A stretch of DNA of 9,181 nucleotides. It comes from Spirochaetota bacterium. Lineage in GTDB: Bacteria; Spirochaetota; GWE2-31-10; MWDO01. The stretch's first letter is position 1. The number at the start of each line of letters is the position of its first letter. Below are positions 5,915 through 9,181 of this stretch, piece after piece. The notes under the pieces are model-generated. The model ran no database searches and was not told the DNA's origin. It worked only from the letters and a program-made list of their open reading frames with translations. A program made the position numbers and the translations under genes. The stretch spans positions 1-9,181 of the forward strand of contig JAGOCL010000079.1 in assembly GCA_017998755.1 (NCBI GenBank). Reading direction: 5' to 3'.

Positions 5915-6691
5915 TTAATAACTATGAAGTCCGGGTAATAAAAAATTTACCCCCAAAAACGTAAAAATTGTTAATAAAAAACCAAAAACCGAAATAATAA
6001 CCGTAGTTTTTATTTTGGTTTTTGTTATTGTCCTCAAATGAAGGTATAAAGTATATACTAAAAACGTTATAAGCGCAAAGGTTTCTTTCGGGTCCCAGCC
6101 CCAAAACCTTCCCCATGCGCTTTTAGCCCAAATCGCTCCGAACAACAGCGCGCCTATTGTAAATATCGGATAACCGACGCTTATGGAATTCCTTATAATT
6201 TTCTCTATATATACTTTTTTATCTTCGTCTTTGATCGTCAAATAGAATATTGCGGCGCCAAAACCTACGGCAAAAAAAGATTCGCCGATAAACGACAGCG
6301 CTACGTGAGCTAACAGCCAATTAGATCTCAAAGCCGGTATCGGCAAAACGATATTTTTATCCGCCAATGGAGATGAAGATAATGAGAGAGTAAAAAATGC
6401 GACAATTGTCCCGATAAAAGCGATATATCTTGAAAAATCGTTTTTTGACGCGCCCTGATAGATCGTTACGGCTACAACAATTAGTAAAGAATATAGAATT
6501 AGAGCTTCGTAAGTATTAGTAATCGCGAGATATTTTATGAGTATAGACCTACGTATTAATTCGAATAAAAGCGATATAATTACGGCTATATTTAAGAAAA
6601 TATTCAATTTCATCTTAGTTTTTATAAATATACCGACAATATACGCCGCCAGCGAAGCTATAATCAAGCAATATGCGGTTGTTACTATCAT
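5915..6691 (-). CDS. ccsA: System II cytochrome c biogenesis protein CcsA (haem handling, CcmC/CcsA family)
   Basis: A polytopic inner-membrane protein that works with ResB (CcsB) to carry haem across the membrane and attach it to apocytochrome c. It has 258 residues and about eight hydrophobic segments. The tryptophan-rich WWD signature is clear: WGRFWGWDPKE (193-203). Candidate haem ligands are all visible: H129 (NWLLAHVALS) and H256 (PGLHSY) flanking the WWD on the outer side, and H218 (YTLYLHLR) in the membrane. It is shorter than many CcsA proteins and ends two residues after H256. ATG at 6689-6691 overlaps the resB stop (TAATG), with AGAGAGG seven bases upstream, so the pair is coupled. 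The 3' end faces the CNB gene with only three bases between stop codons. No cytochrome c gene is in view. Confidence 0.95.
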   Translation of the reverse strand: MIVTTAYCLIIASLAAYIVGIFIKTKMKLNIFLNIAVIISLLFELIRRSILIKYLAITNTYEALILYSLLIVVAVTIYQGASKNDFSRYIAFIGTIVAFFTLSLSSSPLADKNIVLPIPALRSNWLLAHVALSFIGESFFAVGFGAAIFYLTIKDEDKKVYIEKIIRNSISVGYPIFTIGALLFGAIWAKSAWGRFWGWDPKETFALITFLVYTLYLHLRTITKTKIKTTVIISVFGFLLTIFTFLGVNFLLPGLHSY

Positions 6692-7419
6692 TAGTTAACC
6701 TCTCTTAATTTTTTTAGGTAAGTAAGTATTAATCCGGCTCCAATTAATATTATTCCGATATAAATAAAAATATCCCCGTTATCTTTTATAAATTTTATCC
6801 CTGTATATTCTTTGTTGAATTCTGTAAGTCCATAATTATTTTGATATGCGGTTACACCGGATATTGTTAACGGCGAATTTACTTTTATGGATTTTTTTGT
6901 TATTCTACCATTGACAGATATCGATACGTTAGTTTGATAACTTTTCGGCGAGCCGTCCGGATAAGTTATTTTTTCTATGTCGTCGACAATAATCGTTATA
7001 TCGTCGGATATTTTTATAGAGTCCCCCTCGAGAGCGACTATATAATCCTCCGTTCTGGCTATCGAACTTATAAGTCCTCCGATAATTATAACCAACAAGC
7101 CGATATGTATAATATCCGGACCATAATAGTTTTTTTTAATCTTAATATTTTTAAATATCCTGTAAACAGAACAGTAACTTAAATTTAAGATAAAAAGAAA
7201 TGAGAGAAATATAAAGATAAAAGAGCGGTATATATCGTTAAATCCAAGAAATATGATAATATCAGATATAAAATCCGGATATAAGCTGAGATAAATCTCA
7301 TTAGTCTGATTTTGCGGGATAATACTCCCGGTAATAAAAAAAAATATAAAGGTAGATATAAGAATAGCTCCGAAGCGCATAGAACGAAAATATTTTAAGG
7401 TTCTGTTAATATTCTTCAT
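6691..7419 (-). CDS. resB: System II cytochrome c biogenesis protein ResB/CcsB (compact form)
   Basis: Membrane partner of CcsA in the CcsBA haem-delivery and ligation complex. At 242 residues it is much shorter than typical ResB proteins (often 350-550). Four membrane helices are visible: about 16-36 (MRFGAILISTFIFFFITGSI), 63-83, 101-119 and 217-235. An extracytoplasmic domain of about 95 residues lies between helices 3 and 4. H105 in helix 3 (PDIIHIGLLVIIIGG) matches the intramembrane haem-ligand His known from CcsBA. PLTISGVTAYQNNYG (183-197) is the characteristic ResB strand before the last helix. The helix ends and closing segment are intact, so this looks like a naturally small form, not a fragment. 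ATG follows the lipoprotein stop by one base with no clear Shine-Dalgarno, suggesting re-initiation by coupled ribosomes. Confidence 0.92.
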   Translation of the reverse strand: MKNINRTLKYFRSMRFGAILISTFIFFFITGSIIPQNQTNEIYLSLYPDFISDIIIFLGFNDIYRSFIFIFLSFLFILNLSYCSVYRIFKNIKIKKNYYGPDIIHIGLLVIIIGGLISSIARTEDYIVALEGDSIKISDDITIIVDDIEKITYPDGSPKSYQTNVSISVNGRITKKSIKVNSPLTISGVTAYQNNYGLTEFNKEYTGIKFIKDNGDIFIYIGIILIGAGLILTYLKKLREVN

Positions 7420-7420
7420 T

Positions 7421-8254
7421 TTATAAAGTCGGGACTCTAATTAATATCGAAATTACCGGCGAATTAGCCGATTCTGTAAAATTCGGATTCCTATCGATAT
7501 CGTCGGCGGAATTGTACCCCTTTGCAACTATATAAATATATAACCTATATGTATTAGTCGAACCTTCAGTTCTATAAGGCTTTATATTATAATAATTATA
7601 ATAGTCAATATCGTAAAAACCTTTAAAATTGGTATCGTCCCCCCAATAAAATTGTAACGAATCGTATTTACCTTCGTATTCGGTGGGATTGGGATAAATC
7701 ATATCCATATAGATATAATTTCCGCTGTTATTATGCGGATTTTTTTGGGTAGCTTTGTCGTTGATAGCGTTATTATGGAAACAAAATCGTACGTTATCCG
7801 TTTTATCCGATAGAGTTTTATCTATCATATCAAGCGTAACTGGTATAGTAGTATTTTTATAAAAATCGTCCATTATAGTAAAAGGCGGATTGGGAAATCT
7901 GAATTTATTTTCAGAAACCGGATCTGTTATAGGAAAAAAATCGGTCGAAAGATCTATTAATTTAAGATTACTCGAATTGTAAGGGTATCTTACGACCGCC
8001 TTTTTCCTATTTTCTATTTTATCGAAATAATAGTAAACGTCGTATCCCACAAATAAATAGTAAATTCCTTGTTTTTCTTGGTTATATCCTTTAAATCTTA
8101 TCTCAACGCTTTCCGTATCGTTATTAACAATCTCAAGTTCCTGCGGCTCTTGAAAATACATAGAATCTTCGATACCGCATGAGCATAAAGAGATAATTGT
8201 AATAAAAAAGATTAAAAGCGGCATATAGTAAGTATTAAAATTTTGTTTATTCAT
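7421..8254 (-). CDS. Lipoprotein of unknown function, linked to resB-ccsA
   Basis: A 277-residue exported lipoprotein. The N-terminus has a short polar start, a hydrophobic stretch (LLIFFITIISL) and the lipobox L23-C-S-C26, so C26 is the probable lipidated residue; the loose box is typical of spirochaetes. The mature part is rich in Tyr, Asn, Asp and Phe (for example GIYYLFVGYDVYYYFDK), and looks like a beta-rich surface or periplasmic domain. I recognise no enzymatic motif and no CXXCH haem site. The start CG.ED..YFQEP reminds me of a spirochaetal lipoprotein type, but I could not confirm a family. The stop precedes resB's ATG by one base, so the three genes almost certainly share an mRNA. 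That makes a role beside haem or cytochrome maturation plausible but unproven. No Shine-Dalgarno is visible before the ATG at 8254. Confidence 0.85.
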   Translation of the reverse strand: MNKQNFNTYYMPLLIFFITIISLCSCGIEDSMYFQEPQELEIVNNDTESVEIRFKGYNQEKQGIYYLFVGYDVYYYFDKIENRKKAVVRYPYNSSNLKLIDLSTDFFPITDPVSENKFRFPNPPFTIMDDFYKNTTIPVTLDMIDKTLSDKTDNVRFCFHNNAINDKATQKNPHNNSGNYIYMDMIYPNPTEYEGKYDSLQFYWGDDTNFKGFYDIDYYNYYNIKPYRTEGSTNTYRLYIYIVAKGYNSADDIDRNPNFTESANSPVISILIRVPTL

Positions 8255-8258
8255 ATTT

Positions 8259-8288
8259 AAAATATAAATTAAATAACAATAATTACAA
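8259..8288 (-). promoter_or_regulatory. Weak candidate promoter for the lipoprotein-resB-ccsA operon
   Basis: On the minus strand, TTGTAA (8283-8288), 18 bases, then TATTTT (8259-8264). It would place the transcript start at or next to the ATG at 8254. The whole 74-base gap (8255-8328) is almost purely A/T with several alternative hexamers, including another TTGTAA 12 bases upstream, so this choice is tentative. Confidence 0.22.
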
Positions 8289-8328
8289 TAATATTTACAA
8301 ATTTAAGATAATATCCAAAGCTTTTTTT

Positions 8329-9181
8329 CTATTCAACTTTTGCAAAAGACGCGCTCGGAAAGTTTACTCTAATAAAATTATATAATTCATAAACCGCCGA
8401 TACGCTTTCTACCCCCGGTTGCAAAAAAACATCGGCGTTTTCAGGAACGAATATTTTTTTTTTGCCTTTTGCGAAGTATTTATCTATCGCGCTATCGGTT
8501 TGAGCATGAGTTTTCACGATTAAATCCGGATCTGCTGTCAATATTTCTTCAATCGACGGAGTCGGCCAATTTTCATCAATATTAAAAGCGAGTCTAGCTC
8601 CTGATTTTATCAGAATATCCGATATGAACGTATTTTTGCCGGCGGTTACAAATGGGGGATAATAAATTTCAATAACTGTTTTAGGTTTTAGATTTTGATC
8701 TATATTTAAAATTGCGGAGTTTATACGTTCTATTTTATTTTGCATATTTTCAATAATTTTCTTCCCTTCGTTTTCTTTATTTAACAATAGAGATATATCG
8801 CTTATTTGGCTATATATTTCATCAAAATTCTTTGGGTGAATCAACCATACTAGTCTATTTTTACCGACAAGTTTTTCAAAATAAATTTTGTCTTCCATAG
8901 ATACTGAGTCAACTCCGATAATATGAGTAGGATTAAGAGAAACTATTCTTTCAAAATTGAAACTATTAAAAGCTGAAACTCTATATAATTTTTTTTCAGA
9001 AACCAGAGCGTCGATTTTATTTTCAAACTCGCACATATCGGTTACGCCGACTAACTCTTTTTCCGATCCTAAATTAAAAATTATTCTTGTTATCGACGGA
9101 GCTAAAGAAATAACTCTCAAAGCGCCTTTGTTATTTATTTCGTTTTCTTTACATCCAAAAAGAATAACCGATAAAATTAAA
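8329..9181 (-). CDS. BtuF-like ABC-transporter substrate-binding lipoprotein, N-terminus cut by window edge
   Basis: A periplasmic-binding-protein type 2 (helical-backbone) family member that captures cobalamin, haem or an iron chelate for an ABC importer. The TTG at 9118-9120 is not the start. The frame stays open to the right edge, and the extra 20 codons read LILSVILFGCKENEINNKGA, a signal-peptide core with lipobox L-F-G-C (Cys codon 9151-9153). The protein is therefore a membrane-anchored lipoprotein whose first residues lie outside the window. Counting from R-V-I-S-L: RVISLAPSITRIIFNLG and VGVTDMCEF form the first lobe, SLNPTHIIGVDS closes it, an interlobe helix follows, then PPFVTAGKNTFISDILI, ENWPTPSIEEILTADPDLIV and VFLQPGVESV in the second lobe. 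These match the BtuF pattern, but ligand choice cannot be read from sequence alone. No permease or ATPase gene is in view. Confidence 0.9.
   Translation of the reverse strand, partial: LILSVILFGCKENEINNKGALRVISLAPSITRIIFNLGSEKELVGVTDMCEFENKIDALVSEKKLYRVSAFNSFNFERIVSLNPTHIIGVDSVSMEDKIYFEKLVGKNRLVWLIHPKNFDEIYSQISDISLLLNKENEGKKIIENMQNKIERINSAILNIDQNLKPKTVIEIYYPPFVTAGKNTFISDILIKSGARLAFNIDENWPTPSIEEILTADPDLIVKTHAQTDSAIDKYFAKGKKKIFVPENADVFLQPGVESVSAVYELYNFIRVNFPSASFAKVE

Noticed and set aside
5933..5952. GGGTAA/TTACCC hairpin as a bidirectional terminator
   Set aside because: Only six base pairs with an 8-base loop, inside ccsA coding sequence, and no U-run follows on either strand.
5922..6116. 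Second minus-strand frame inside ccsA (64 codons)
   Set aside because: Shifted reading of the conserved WWD region; the ccsA frame carries all motifs.
6934..7182. Plus-strand open frame antisense to resB (82 codons)
   Set aside because: resB has the family motifs; this frame has no recognisable domain or ribosome-binding site.
8283..8306. Tandem TTGTAA-like units as a repeat array or operator
   Set aside because: Units are irregularly spaced (12 then 9 bases) and made of low-complexity A/T sequence.

Overview
This is an A+T-rich bacterial window, densely packed with genes. It probably comes from a spirochaete (Spirochaetota). The phylum call is inference. It rests on the combination of a spirochaete-style hypothetical protein at the left edge, an FHA protein, an HD-GYP protein with an unrecognised N-terminal half, a CNB/coiled-coil protein, and two lipoproteins with loose spirochaete-like lipoboxes. 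There is no rRNA or other marker gene. I see no RNA genes, CRISPR array, insertion sequence or phage genes.

Layout. Positions 1-3651 form a minus-strand block, read right to left: an FHA-domain protein, 4-alpha-glucanotransferase (malQ), ribulose-phosphate 3-epimerase (rpe), then an 89-base gap and a hypothetical protein that runs off the left edge. At 3652-3813 lies a divergent promoter region with a very good sigma70-type promoter on each strand. Positions 3814-5911 hold two plus-strand genes: an HD-GYP cyclic-di-GMP phosphodiesterase and a cyclic-nucleotide-binding-like coiled-coil protein. Positions 5915-8254 hold a tight minus-strand set: a lipoprotein of unknown function, then resB and ccsA (System II cytochrome c biogenesis). 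Positions 8329-9181 hold a BtuF-like ABC-transporter substrate-binding lipoprotein that runs off the right edge.

How the genes fit together. malQ and rpe link maltodextrin/glycogen breakdown to the pentose phosphate pathway and are translationally coupled (TAATG). FHA, HD-GYP and the CNB-like protein make a local signalling cluster around the divergent promoter. resB and ccsA form a compact but apparently complete haem-handling CcsBA pair: the tryptophan-rich WWD motif and all four expected histidines are visible. The upstream lipoprotein ends one base before resB starts, so it is a candidate partner.

I see no clearly novel multi-gene system. The observations most worth a second look are: a perfect 14-bp-arm inverted repeat inside rpe that spans exactly codons 20-29; the lipoprotein tied to cytochrome c biogenesis; the unrecognised N-terminal half of the HD-GYP protein; the altered phosphate-binding cassette of the CNB protein; and a strong codon-context bias that avoids out-of-frame ATG.
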